DNA of 64,000 nucleotides from positions 143,382 to 207,381 of the forward strand of contig JACKHW010000008.1 of NCBI GenBank assembly GCA_020638795.1, in the 5' to 3' direction. Source of the DNA: Planctomycetota bacterium (lineage in GTDB: Bacteria > Planctomycetota > UBA1135 > GCA-002748355). The notes under the pieces were generated by a model. The model made no database searches and had not been told where the DNA came from. It saw nothing but the letters and a program-made list of their open reading frames with translations. Below are positions 45,831 to 54,790 of this stretch, one piece after another (the first letter of the stretch is position 1; each line of letters opens with the position of its first letter). Made by a program: the position numbers and the translations under genes.

Positions 45831-46991
45831 ATGTCGATTTTTCGATCAGCGGCAGGCGGCACGCGTCCGCTGACCTATTGCACGAACGTACATGCTGCTG
45901 CGAATCTCGACGCGTTCGAGCATGTTCTGCGCGAAATCGTCGCACCGCTGCTCGGGCGACGTCTCGGACGAGATGCGCCGTTGTTGCTCGGTGCGTGGTG
46001 GCCTCGCGACATCGTCGACGAACTCGCGGTGCGATCGGAGCGTCGCGAACAGCACGCGCGCGTGCTCGACGAACTGGGGCTGATTCCGGCGAGTCTCAAC
46101 GTGTTTCCCGCGGGTCGCTTCCACGGTCCGGGAGTCAAAGAAAGCGTCTACGAACCCGACTGGTCGACCACCGAGCGTCTCGAATACACGCTTCGCGCAG
46201 CCGAGATCTGCGCAGAGTTCCTCACGCGCTCGCGTGCAGATCGCGCAGTGCTCAGCTCAGTGCCATTGGGCTTTCGCGGACACTCGCGCGAACACGGGCC
46301 GACGAGCGAACACGTGCACAACGTTTTCCGCGCAGCCCTCGCACTCGAGGAGTTGCGCGAGCGCACGGGAGTAGAAGTCATCCTGGCGCTCGAGCCGGAA
46401 CCATGGTGCATGCTCGAGTCCGTGGTCGAAGCGATCACGTGGTTCGATGACGTCGCTCTGCCGTTCGCCGCAGGTCAGGGAAACGAGGCGGCGATGCGCA
46501 AGCACGTCGGCGTTTGCCTCGACTTGTGTCATGCCGCGGTCGTCGGCGAAGACCCGATCGCGTGCTTGCGCGACCTCGAGCGTGCAGGCATTCGAGTCGG
46601 CAAGGTGCAGCTGAGTTCGGCACTCGTCGCTCGCGGCGTCCATGGGCACGAGGCTCTCGCGACGGGCTACCGCGACGCGGTCTATTTGCATCAGACGTTC
46701 GAGGCTACGGGGCGCATCGGCCCTTTCGTGGATCTCGACGTCGAGTCGTTCCGGGCGGCGAACCCGGTCGACACCGATGTGTTCCGGTGTCACTACCACA
46801 TGCCGTTGCACTGGCGTGGCGACGCGAAGGTCGAGACGACGCAGGACATGGTGATCGCGTTCTTGCAGGCGATCGTCGCCGAGCCGGACTTGCTCGAGGA
46901 GAGCGTTCCTCTCGAAGTCGAGACCTACACCAATCCGAGGATCGAAGACGAACTGGAGTTCGTCGTCGACAGGCTGCAGGGCACTACTTGA
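45831..46991 (+). CDS. EboE-like metabolite-traffic TIM-barrel protein
   Basis: This 386-residue TIM-barrel of the xylose-isomerase-like superfamily resembles EboE, with LTYCTNVHAAANLDA near the start, GLIPASLNVFPAGRFHG, VKESVYEPDWSTTERLEYT and a late CHYHMPLHW segment. In known ebo clusters (EboA-F) it takes part in moving a small-molecule precursor across the membrane. Here the other five genes are absent. Catalytic acids EPEPW and CLDLCHA are in place. The ATG at 45831 is the best start by alignment with the family; 244 nt separate it from the divergent secreted gene. Confidence 0.75.
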   Translation: MSIFRSAAGGTRPLTYCTNVHAAANLDAFEHVLREIVAPLLGRRLGRDAPLLLGAWWPRDIVDELAVRSERREQHARVLDELGLIPASLNVFPAGRFHGPGVKESVYEPDWSTTERLEYTLRAAEICAEFLTRSRADRAVLSSVPLGFRGHSREHGPTSEHVHNVFRAALALEELRERTGVEVILALEPEPWCMLESVVEAITWFDDVALPFAAGQGNEAAMRKHVGVCLDLCHAAVVGEDPIACLRDLERAGIRVGKVQLSSALVARGVHGHEALATGYRDAVYLHQTFEATGRIGPFVDLDVESFRAANPVDTDVFRCHYHMPLHWRGDAKVETTQDMVIAFLQAIVAEPDLLEESVPLEVETYTNPRIEDELEFVVDRLQGTT

Positions 46992-47067
46992 TCTCGTCGT
47001 TTCTTCCGCTTCGATCTCGATCGCATGATCACGCTCACCGATCGTGATGAGCCGACATCGAAACGGC

Positions 47068-47073
47068 GATAAT
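47068..47073 (+). promoter_or_regulatory. Candidate -10 element for the small membrane protein
   Basis: GATAAT matches the -10 consensus in 5 of 6 positions, 20 nt before the ATG at 47094. No clear -35 was found. A small dyad, ATCACG/CGTGAT, lies just upstream (47028-47048). Confidence 0.3.
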
Positions 47074-47093
47074 CTCTGCTATTTTGACCGGCC

Positions 47094-47339
47094 ATGGCAA
47101 CCACGCTCCCCACTCGTAGCCGTTTCGTCCTCGTGCAGGGAGTGCTCATGTACGGCGTGGGCTTGTCGGTCGTCTTCACGATCGCGATGAACCTGATCTT
47201 CGAACAAGCGGAGTGGTTCTCGACGTTCTTGATCGGCCTGGCGGTGTTGATTCCGATCGGTGTGCTCTGGGCGTACTTCATGTACGAGTTCGTCGCGCGG
47301 CGTCACGCGGCGAGGATGGCACAGCAACGGCACGAATGA
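47094..47339 (+). CDS. Small two-helix membrane protein
   Basis: This 81-residue protein has two hydrophobic helices (~14-33 and ~43-64), a short loop rich in Glu and Phe, and a basic C-terminal tail. The fold resembles small DUF2798-type membrane proteins, but the match is not firm. The function is unknown. It is 35 nt from the convergent helicase stop. Confidence 0.55.
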   Translation: MATTLPTRSRFVLVQGVLMYGVGLSVVFTIAMNLIFEQAEWFSTFLIGLAVLIPIGVLWAYFMYEFVARRHAARMAQQRHE

Positions 47340-47374
47340 CCGGCATCGCATTCTGCTTCGATCGAACGGGGCGA

Positions 47375-50300
47375 TCAGCTCAGCATCGAGACGACGCCAC
47401 GTCGTGCACGTGAGACTCGTGCATCCGGCGTCAGGATCCCTGCGAGATTGAGTGGGTCGGCGGCTCCGACTTCGAACTCGGATTGTCCGTGATCTCGCCT
47501 GACCTGACGTAGTTCTCGAATCACGCCCGGCAACGCGAACTGCTCACCGTCGAAGCCGGCGACGAAACGACCGCCGCGCACGTCCCCGCGGAGTTCGAGT
47601 CGGCGGAGGACGCGCAACATTTCGCGCCACGGGATCGGCAACCGTTCGCGTTGGAGGACGCGACGGAACACGACGCCCCACCGAGCGAGCAAGATGCGCA
47701 CGAGGCGTTCTGCGTGTGGTTCGGCGCGTGTGCGCAGATCGGTGTCGTCGGCCTCTCCCATGTTTGCGGCGCGCAGTGGGCTCCAACGTCCGATCGTGGA
47801 CATCGCGTACTTGCGACGCGAAGGGGGCACGATCAACGAGCGTAGGCCACCCCACGAGTCACACGTCACGAGTCCACGCCCGATGAGTTCTGCGAGTGCG
47901 CTCTCGAGATCGCCGCTTGCGAGGCCGGCGATGCGCTCGAGCTCTTGCGGGAACACCGCTCCGCGCGCCGAGAGCAACTCCAACACCTTGGTCGCACGTG
48001 GCGAACCAACGTCGATCGCGCTCGGTCCCGCGAGCGAGGTCCACGCGTCGAGTTCTTCGCGCGGGACGAAGGCGAGCGGCGTCGTCTTGATCGGCCCGTT
48101 GCCGGCGCTCCAAAGTCGTCCCCAGACGAATGCACCCGACAGCGTGGCTTCGTCGAGCCATTCGCGGCGATAGCCGCGCACGCGCATCGGCAGGATCTTG
48201 CCCTCCCAAGTCGCGGCAGGGGCTTCGAAGCCCTGCAATTGGGTCAGGACTTCGCGCACGCCGTTCGGCCCGTGGAGACGGCACGTGTCTTCGACGTGCT
48301 GCCAGCGTGCCAAGAAGCGTAAGAACTCCGCTGCCGTGACCGGTGCGATCTCGGCGCGCAACCGATCGACGGTGTAGCGATGAATGCGTGCGAGGAGTCG
48401 CCGGTCGCACCAGGCCTCGCGGCCATCGAGGCGGCAGCGCATCGCGATGCCTTCGCTCTCGAGGACGAGCAACGCATGATCATCCGAGAAACACGGCCCG
48501 AGCGCTTCGAGGCGCCCGCGCCAGACGGCCTTGTCGTCGCGGGGCGCGCCGATGGCGAAGCATCGATCGCCATCCCATTCGATGCGCCCCGCTCCCTCGA
48601 GAATCGCGAGGTAGCCCGTCCATTCGGATCGCACGGCTTCCTCACGCGAGACGTAGCCCATCCACTGCAGGGCTTCGTGCAGTTCTTCTGCCGACGATGG
48701 GGCGGGCCACGCCTCGCCGCGCACGCGTGCGACGGCGTCGGGGTCGAGTGCACCGATCTCGTCGGCGAGTCGCGGCTCGAGACTACGGCGCGTGATGACC
48801 GCCTGGGTCCGACGTTCTTCGAGCGGCGCGTCGTCGAGGAACGCGTAAGGCTGCGCCGCGAGGATGCCGCGCGCGAACGGCGACGGCTCGGAGAGGTCAA
48901 CGGCGACGGTTTCGATCGTGCCCGACTCGAGGCCACGCAGGATGGCGAGCATGCCGTCGACGTCCATCGCTTCGTGCAGGCAATCGAGGATCGTCTGGCG
49001 GACGAGCGGGTGTTCCATCGGCACGGGAAGGTCTCCACCCGGCAGAGTCTCGGGACACGCGGCGACCTGCGGGAATGCCTCGGCGAGCAAGTCGTCTGCA
49101 CGGAACCGCTGCAACGGTGTCGGCACGCGCGTGCCATTGCGCATGCGCTCGACGAGCAGCGAGCGCGTCGTGTTCCAGCGCCAACGGCTCTCGAACATCG
49201 GCGAGCCGAGACATGCCTGGATCAAGACGTCACGCGCGGTCACGCTCTTGAGGAACGCGAACACCTCGTCGAGCTTGAAGCTGTGCATCGGCCCGAGCGA
49301 GATCAAGAACGAGTCTTCGCCGGCCGCGGCTTGCAGTTCGAAGCCGAAGCCCTTGCAGAAGCGCTTGCGCAGCGCGAGTCCCCAAGCGCGCAGGATGCGC
49401 CCTCCGAACGGTGCGTGGATGACGAGTTGTTGTCCACCGCTCTCGTCGAAGAAGCGTTCGGCGACGATGCGCTGCTGTGTCGGTACGGTCCCGAGGACCC
49501 GCCGTCCTTCGAGGACGAAGTCCGCGATCTGCTCGGCAGCCGCGAGGCTGATCCCACAACGCTCGGCGCACCATGCTGCATCGACGAGTTCTTCGCGCAG
49601 CGCCGCGATCTCGGCCGAGAGTTCGATCGTGCGTGCCGGCGCTTCGCCGAACCAGAACGGAATCGTCGGCGGTGCACCGCGTGCGTCGGCAACGCGCAAC
49701 ACGCCGCGTTCGATGCGCAGGATGCGCCACGAAGCGTTGCCGAGTTGGAAGATGTCGCCGACGCTCGAGTCGATCGAGAAGTCCTCGTCGAGCGTGCCGA
49801 TCAGCGTCCCGTCGGGTTCGAGAATGACGCGGTACTGTCCGAGGTCGGGGATCGCGCCTCCCGACATCACTGCCGTGAGGCGCGCACGTTTGGTTGCACG
49901 CAACTTGCCGAGCACGGTGTCGCGATGGAGCAGGCAGTTGCGTCCCTTCGTGTGGAGCTCGATCGTCGCGTCGAAGTCCTCGCGGGTGAGGTTGCGATAC
50001 GGCCACGCGCGACGGAGGACGTCGAACAGTTCGTCGAGCTGCCAGTCCTCGGTCACGCAGGCCGCGACGATCTGTTGGGCGAGGATGTCGAGGGGCTCGG
50101 GCGGCTGGGGCGTGCGATCCAGATCGCCGCGTCGCACGCACGACACGGTCGCTGCTGCCCACACGAGTTCGTCGATCGTGAGCGGGAAGAGCCGTCCCTT
50201 GGGCGTCTTGCCGAGGCTGTGACCCGCACGTCCGACGCGTTGCAAGAACGTCGCGATCGACGCCGTCGGCGCGATCTGGATCACGAGATCGATGTCGCCG

Positions 50301-51307
50301 ACGTCGATGCCGAGTTCGAGCGATGCGGTCGCGACGAGTGCGCGGAGCTCGCCGTTCTTGAGCTTGCGTTCCGCTTCGAGTCGCACGTCCTTCGAGAGGC
50401 TCCCGTGATGACTCGCGACGACTTCGTCGCCGAGGAGTTCGGACAATCTCGCCGCCACGCGCTCGGACATCTTGCGCGTGTTGACGAAGATCAACGTCGT
50501 CGTGTGCGCCTTCACGAGTTCGACGATGCGCGCGTAGATCTCGTCCCACGTCTCGTTGGAGCAGACGGTCGAGAGCGGCGTGCCCGGGACTTCGATCGCG
50601 AGGTCGAGTTCGCGACGGTGACCGGCGTCGATGAGCTCGACATCGCGGGTGCGCATGCAAGGCTCGTCGTGAACGACACCGCCGAGGAAGTTGCCGACGT
50701 CCGACAGCGGCTTTTGCGTCGCCGAGAGGCCGATGCGCTGGAACCCGCCGGTCAGTGTCTCGAGCCGCTCGAGCGAGAGCGCGAGGTGCGAACCGCGCTT
50801 GTCACGCACGAGTGCGTGGATCTCGTCGATGATGACCGTGCGCACGGTCTCGAGCATCGCGCGCCCACTCGGCGTCGTGAGCAGGATGTAGAGCGACTCG
50901 GGAGTCGTGACGAGGATGTGTGGACTCTTCCGCCGCATCTTCTGTCGCTCGCTCGGCGACGTGTCGCTGCTGCGCACCTGCACCCGAAGCTCGGGCAAGA
51001 AGAAGTTGCGCTCCGTGATCTCGCGCAGCGGCACTTCGAGGTTGTCGCGGATGTCGTTACCGAGCGCGCGGAGCGGACTGACGTAGAGCACGCGGGTCTC
51101 ATCCGGGATGTCCTGCCCGAGCCGCAGGAGCGAGTCGATCGCGTGGAGGAAGGCCGCGAGCGTCTTCCCCGAGCCGGTGGGCGCTGCGATCAGCGTGCTG
51201 GCGCCGCTCGCGATGACGGGCCAGCCGCGCTCCTGCGGTGCGCTCGGAGTCCCGATGCGTTCGGAGAACCAGTCACGGACGGTGGGGAGGAAGTGGGACA
51301 GCGGCAC
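47375..51307 (-). CDS. lhr: Lhr-family ATP-dependent helicase
   Basis: This 1310-residue superfamily 2 helicase is a large DNA repair/RNA-DNA helicase of the Lhr type. The first RecA domain has Walker A PTGSGKT (43-49) and Walker B DEIH (~165-168). The second has the PTASIATFLQRVGRAGH motif VI. Lhr-specific winged-helix and C-terminal segments (for example HAPFGGRILRAWGLALR) follow through the end. It starts at a GTG at the expected N-terminus. E. coli Lhr is about 1540 residues, so this one is slightly shorter but complete. The long opposite-strand frames within it are shadows. Confidence 0.92.
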   Translation of the reverse strand: MPLSHFLPTVRDWFSERIGTPSAPQERGWPVIASGASTLIAAPTGSGKTLAAFLHAIDSLLRLGQDIPDETRVLYVSPLRALGNDIRDNLEVPLREITERNFFLPELRVQVRSSDTSPSERQKMRRKSPHILVTTPESLYILLTTPSGRAMLETVRTVIIDEIHALVRDKRGSHLALSLERLETLTGGFQRIGLSATQKPLSDVGNFLGGVVHDEPCMRTRDVELIDAGHRRELDLAIEVPGTPLSTVCSNETWDEIYARIVELVKAHTTTLIFVNTRKMSERVAARLSELLGDEVVASHHGSLSKDVRLEAERKLKNGELRALVATASLELGIDVGDIDLVIQIAPTASIATFLQRVGRAGHSLGKTPKGRLFPLTIDELVWAAATVSCVRRGDLDRTPQPPEPLDILAQQIVAACVTEDWQLDELFDVLRRAWPYRNLTREDFDATIELHTKGRNCLLHRDTVLGKLRATKRARLTAVMSGGAIPDLGQYRVILEPDGTLIGTLDEDFSIDSSVGDIFQLGNASWRILRIERGVLRVADARGAPPTIPFWFGEAPARTIELSAEIAALREELVDAAWCAERCGISLAAAEQIADFVLEGRRVLGTVPTQQRIVAERFFDESGGQQLVIHAPFGGRILRAWGLALRKRFCKGFGFELQAAAGEDSFLISLGPMHSFKLDEVFAFLKSVTARDVLIQACLGSPMFESRWRWNTTRSLLVERMRNGTRVPTPLQRFRADDLLAEAFPQVAACPETLPGGDLPVPMEHPLVRQTILDCLHEAMDVDGMLAILRGLESGTIETVAVDLSEPSPFARGILAAQPYAFLDDAPLEERRTQAVITRRSLEPRLADEIGALDPDAVARVRGEAWPAPSSAEELHEALQWMGYVSREEAVRSEWTGYLAILEGAGRIEWDGDRCFAIGAPRDDKAVWRGRLEALGPCFSDDHALLVLESEGIAMRCRLDGREAWCDRRLLARIHRYTVDRLRAEIAPVTAAEFLRFLARWQHVEDTCRLHGPNGVREVLTQLQGFEAPAATWEGKILPMRVRGYRREWLDEATLSGAFVWGRLWSAGNGPIKTTPLAFVPREELDAWTSLAGPSAIDVGSPRATKVLELLSARGAVFPQELERIAGLASGDLESALAELIGRGLVTCDSWGGLRSLIVPPSRRKYAMSTIGRWSPLRAANMGEADDTDLRTRAEPHAERLVRILLARWGVVFRRVLQRERLPIPWREMLRVLRRLELRGDVRGGRFVAGFDGEQFALPGVIRELRQVRRDHGQSEFEVGAADPLNLAGILTPDARVSRARRGVVSMLS

Positions 51308-51539
51308 GGCGCGCGATTCTACGCCGGATCAGGTTCCTTACAAACGCCGAACATTCTCCATGCCGTAGCCACGGGCAGGGTTCGGCAGGCGCCGCGCCTC
51401 GGATTCTCGCGGTCCGAGAAAAAACGAGATTGCCTGTGACAGCACCGTGAGTCGCTCGCTCCTCGGTTCGTGCGGGCGCAAGGCGCGCCCCCTCGACATC
51501 ACCTCGACTCTCGAACCGAGAAACACAAGCGAGATAGCC

Positions 51540-53138
51540 ATGAAGACCAACACGACCAAACTGACCGCAGCTCTCCTGACGCTGTCCTCCCCGATCCTCG
51601 CCCAGGTCGCGATGCCGACCCAGGCGCAACTCATGCGCGGCGTGACGCCGATCGCGTTGCCGGCACCGGCGGCCCCGGTCGTCCTGCTCGCGGCCGACAA
51701 GCTCGGTGACAATCGCGAAGTCCCCGGAATGACGGGTGTGCTGCAGCTCGACACGGCGCGCATGCAGACGCTGCCGCTCGTGAGCAACGCGGCCTTCGAG
51801 ACCGCGATGAAGCTGCGCACCCACACCAATGCGCACACCTTCTTCCAGGTCGTGACCTTCGACGAGGCCGGCAACGGTCGCATCTCGCGCCTGCAGGAGT
51901 TCGGCACCGATCCGTCGCTCCAGTTCCGTCAGATCGACAGCGAAGCCACGTGCCGCAATCGCGTGCAGCAGCGCGTTGCCGAAGTCGTCGGCACCGAGAT
52001 GGCCGAGGGTTGGGACGCCGTCCCGAGCATCGTGCGCGTCACGCCGATGTATCGCCCTGACGTCCAGGGTGTCGCGTACTACGAGTACGAGATGGACCTC
52101 GGCGGCTTCCTGGTCGCGTCGACAGGCGAGCACGATCGTCCGATCAGCAACTGGAGTTCGGTCGGCAAGAGCAAGATGGCGCAGCTCGAAGAGCGTGCAG
52201 GCGCCGAGACCATCTACAAGGTCTACAAGCTCGATGCCCTCTGCTACGTCGCCGAGAACTCGATGGGAGCGATGATCACACGCGTCGGCAACCTGCCCGA
52301 TCGCATGATCAATCTGCCGGCCGTGCTGCGGGAAGGCACGCCGACGCCGGCGAGCTTCGATCGCAAGAGCTGGCGGACCTGGTCCGAACTCAAGACGGCG
52401 TATGCGGACAACTACCGCCCCTTCGTACGTCAACTCCGCGACAACTGCGCCGATCTCTGGCGCGCCGAGCGCACCGCAGTCGTCGGTCCGCTCGATTGGA
52501 GTTCTTGGACCACGTATCTCGCCGACGGCGGCACGTCGGCACAGCCCCTCTACTACCAACACACCTACGGCAGTTGCTACGTCGGTTGTGGTCCGGTCGC
52601 GTGGGCCATCCTGTTCTGCTGGGGCGATCGTCAGGCCCACGAAGGCAACCCCGTCTGGTCGGCGCGCACCGGGCTGTATCGCACCGACGGCGGCTACGGC
52701 AGTTCGTCGACGAAGGCGCCGCTCAGCCTCGACGCGGGCGTCAAGAACGTGACCGAAGAACTCAACGGTCGACTCGGCACCTGGTGCATCTCCGGCTCCG
52801 GAGCGACGTGGCCCTCGCGGATGGACGACGCGGATGGATACCTCGTCGGCCGCACTGGCGCGACGTGTGACTCCAAGGGCAGCGACATCGGTGCCAACCT
52901 CTCGAGCTACCGTGACGAAATCTCGAGCTCGATCCGCGATCGCGACACTCCGGGCGTCGTCGGAACCGGCTTCCTCAGCCACTACCCCGTCGCCTACAAG
53001 TATCGCTACCGCACGAAGAAGGTGCTCTTCGCGACCGTCTACGATCGCGAGTTCTACGTGAACAACGGTTGGGGCTCGACGGCCTCGTTCGAATGGGTCG
53101 AGGCCGGGACCTTCGTTTACGGCGTCCTCTACCCGTGA
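51540..53138 (+). CDS. Secreted protein with a candidate C10/C39-like cysteine peptidase domain
   Basis: This 532-residue protein has a signal peptide (cleaved near ILAQ, ~residue 21). The C-terminal half contains GSCYVGCGPVAWAILFCW (Cys346, Cys350), resembling the nucleophile helix GCxxTAxAxxMxxW of streptopain-like peptidases. A later SHYPVAY (His481) and VNNGWGS (Asn508-Trp511) resemble the catalytic His and the Asn-Trp segment of papain-like folds. The N-terminal half, up to ~residue 280, would be a pro-region. Cys350 is the more likely nucleophile. A secreted cysteine peptidase is a reasonable inference, not proven. Confidence 0.6.
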   Translation: MKTNTTKLTAALLTLSSPILAQVAMPTQAQLMRGVTPIALPAPAAPVVLLAADKLGDNREVPGMTGVLQLDTARMQTLPLVSNAAFETAMKLRTHTNAHTFFQVVTFDEAGNGRISRLQEFGTDPSLQFRQIDSEATCRNRVQQRVAEVVGTEMAEGWDAVPSIVRVTPMYRPDVQGVAYYEYEMDLGGFLVASTGEHDRPISNWSSVGKSKMAQLEERAGAETIYKVYKLDALCYVAENSMGAMITRVGNLPDRMINLPAVLREGTPTPASFDRKSWRTWSELKTAYADNYRPFVRQLRDNCADLWRAERTAVVGPLDWSSWTTYLADGGTSAQPLYYQHTYGSCYVGCGPVAWAILFCWGDRQAHEGNPVWSARTGLYRTDGGYGSSSTKAPLSLDAGVKNVTEELNGRLGTWCISGSGATWPSRMDDADGYLVGRTGATCDSKGSDIGANLSSYRDEISSSIRDRDTPGVVGTGFLSHYPVAYKYRYRTKKVLFATVYDREFYVNNGWGSTASFEWVEAGTFVYGVLYP

Positions 53139-53266
53139 TCCGCAGAGACGCCTCATCGACATCAGGGAAGCCAGATCCTGGACGCCCGAGATGTGACCAA
53201 GTGGTTGCATCTCGGGTCGTTGCGCTACTGCTACGATTTCGCATGTTCGACCTCGGGAGTCACCAG

Positions 53267-54790
53267 ATGAAGAACGCCTCTCTCGCGCTGCTCGCGCTCA
53301 CCGTTTCGTTCGGTCTTCCTGCACAAGAGCCGATGGACAACGGCCCGATGATGACCAGTCAGGTCTTGTGCATTGTCGGTCCGGGAACCGTGGACCGGAG
53401 TGGAGCGCCCCTTTCGACGACGAAGATCTACGTCAAGAAGGGCGGGATCTTGGCTGCCGCCGAGCCGCTTGCCGGAAGCCCGGATCTTCGCTTCGAAAAG
53501 ATGTTCCACGACCGGTTGACCAACCTCGTGCCGGCGATCCAGATCGATGCGATCTCGGGCGGCTTGGATGCGCTGCACATCAATTATGTGGCGGGCCCCA
53601 TTCCGCGTGCGCAGGTGATGCTTCCGGCGGATCGTTGGGGAGCGCTGCTGTTCGGCGTCGAACGCGGTGCCACGGGAGCGACCGGCGTGATCGGTCGGGA
53701 ACAAGGGCGGAGCGATGGTGCGGGCGCCGACATCTTCAGCTACCTCTACTCCGACTCGCGTAAGGTTCTGCCTGCGGGCTATTTCAACTGCGCCCTCGTT
53801 GCGTGTTCGACGAGGCGCGAGAGCGATAGTGGTGAAATCGGGCTGAACCATCCGGATGGGCGCTACGCGAAGGGAGAGATCACCGCGATCGACGCCCACT
53901 TGCCGGCATATCTGCTCGACGCCGGTGTCGTCTCGCTCCTGCCTCGCAATCCGCGGGTCTACTTCTCGGTCTCGAATGCAACGCTGGCCGCAGTTCCGGT
54001 TGCCTGGTGGGGCAGTACGACACCGAGTGGTGCGACGATCCTCATGACCGTGTGGACGGGGACCGAATGGACGGAACCGAAGCCTGTCGTCACGTACGGC
54101 GAACTCGGCGCGACAGCAAGTGACGATGTCGATGCACTCTCCGTGCGCTACGACTACGCAACCGGCAAGGGGCTGTACGTGATGTTCTCGACGACCGCAC
54201 CTGCGGGGAAGATCACGTCCGACCTCATGTACACGGAGTTCGTCGGCCCGGCGAGTGGCGGCGATCCGGCGCCGGTCGAGGACGGGACCACGGATGTCGC
54301 AGCGGCGACCGGGAAGAAGAAGACCAACATCAAGAGTACGTGTGATACGGATCCTACGTTCGGCACGCAGACGTGCGCGATTCCGTTCGTATGGAACTAC
54401 GTCTTCGGCACCCCTGTGCCGACCGGCCCGTCTCCCAACCGTCGATTGTTCACCGCCCTCTACCGGACCTGTCCTGGCGGCAATCCATCGCTCGAGGGTG
54501 TGATGACCGGTTGGACGGCGTCGGGTCGGACGGACGGCTTGGCGGTCCACGTGTGGATGCTCGGCGACCACCTGTTCCCGTCGATCCACCTTCTCAACAC
54601 CACGCAGCCGCGGACGAGCGTGCAGCCATATGGAGGCGGGATCGTGACCGACGTGCTCAACATTCCTGCTGCGCTCGTGCCGCCATCCGGGGCTCGCTGC
54701 GTGCACGTCTGGAGCACGTGGCTCGCGCTGGTGCCTTCCGGGACCAGTTTCGAGTTCGCGTTCGGCTATCCGGTGCGGATTCGTTTGTGA
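53267..54790 (+). CDS. Secreted protein of unknown function, coupled to the kinase
   Basis: This 507-residue protein has a signal peptide (MKNASLALLALTVSFGLPAQ, cleaved near residue 20). The mature part is beta-rich, with segments such as GLDALHINYVAGP and WNYVFGTPV. It was not recognised. The ATG at 53267 was preferred because it gives a compact signal peptide; an upstream ATG (53243) adds eight residues. Its stop overlaps the kinase start as GTGA, so the two are translationally coupled. The protein could be a partner or substrate of the signalling module; that is inference. Confidence 0.6.
   Translation: MKNASLALLALTVSFGLPAQEPMDNGPMMTSQVLCIVGPGTVDRSGAPLSTTKIYVKKGGILAAAEPLAGSPDLRFEKMFHDRLTNLVPAIQIDAISGGLDALHINYVAGPIPRAQVMLPADRWGALLFGVERGATGATGVIGREQGRSDGAGADIFSYLYSDSRKVLPAGYFNCALVACSTRRESDSGEIGLNHPDGRYAKGEITAIDAHLPAYLLDAGVVSLLPRNPRVYFSVSNATLAAVPVAWWGSTTPSGATILMTVWTGTEWTEPKPVVTYGELGATASDDVDALSVRYDYATGKGLYVMFSTTAPAGKITSDLMYTEFVGPASGGDPAPVEDGTTDVAAATGKKKTNIKSTCDTDPTFGTQTCAIPFVWNYVFGTPVPTGPSPNRRLFTALYRTCPGGNPSLEGVMTGWTASGRTDGLAVHVWMLGDHLFPSIHLLNTTQPRTSVQPYGGGIVTDVLNIPAALVPPSGARCVHVWSTWLALVPSGTSFEFAFGYPVRIRL

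Noticed and set aside
45578..46450. 290-residue plus-strand frame overlapping the EboE-like gene
   Set aside because: Arg-rich out-of-frame shadow; the EboE frame shows family motifs throughout.
48380..51439. 1019-residue open frame on the plus strand inside the helicase gene
   Set aside because: It is antisense to a clear, full-length Lhr and has Arg/Glu-rich shadow composition with no recognisable domain.
51474..51490. GGGCGC/GCGCCC hairpin upstream of the secreted peptidase-like gene
   Set aside because: There is no T-run and such GC-rich stems are frequent by chance here; not called a terminator or regulatory element.
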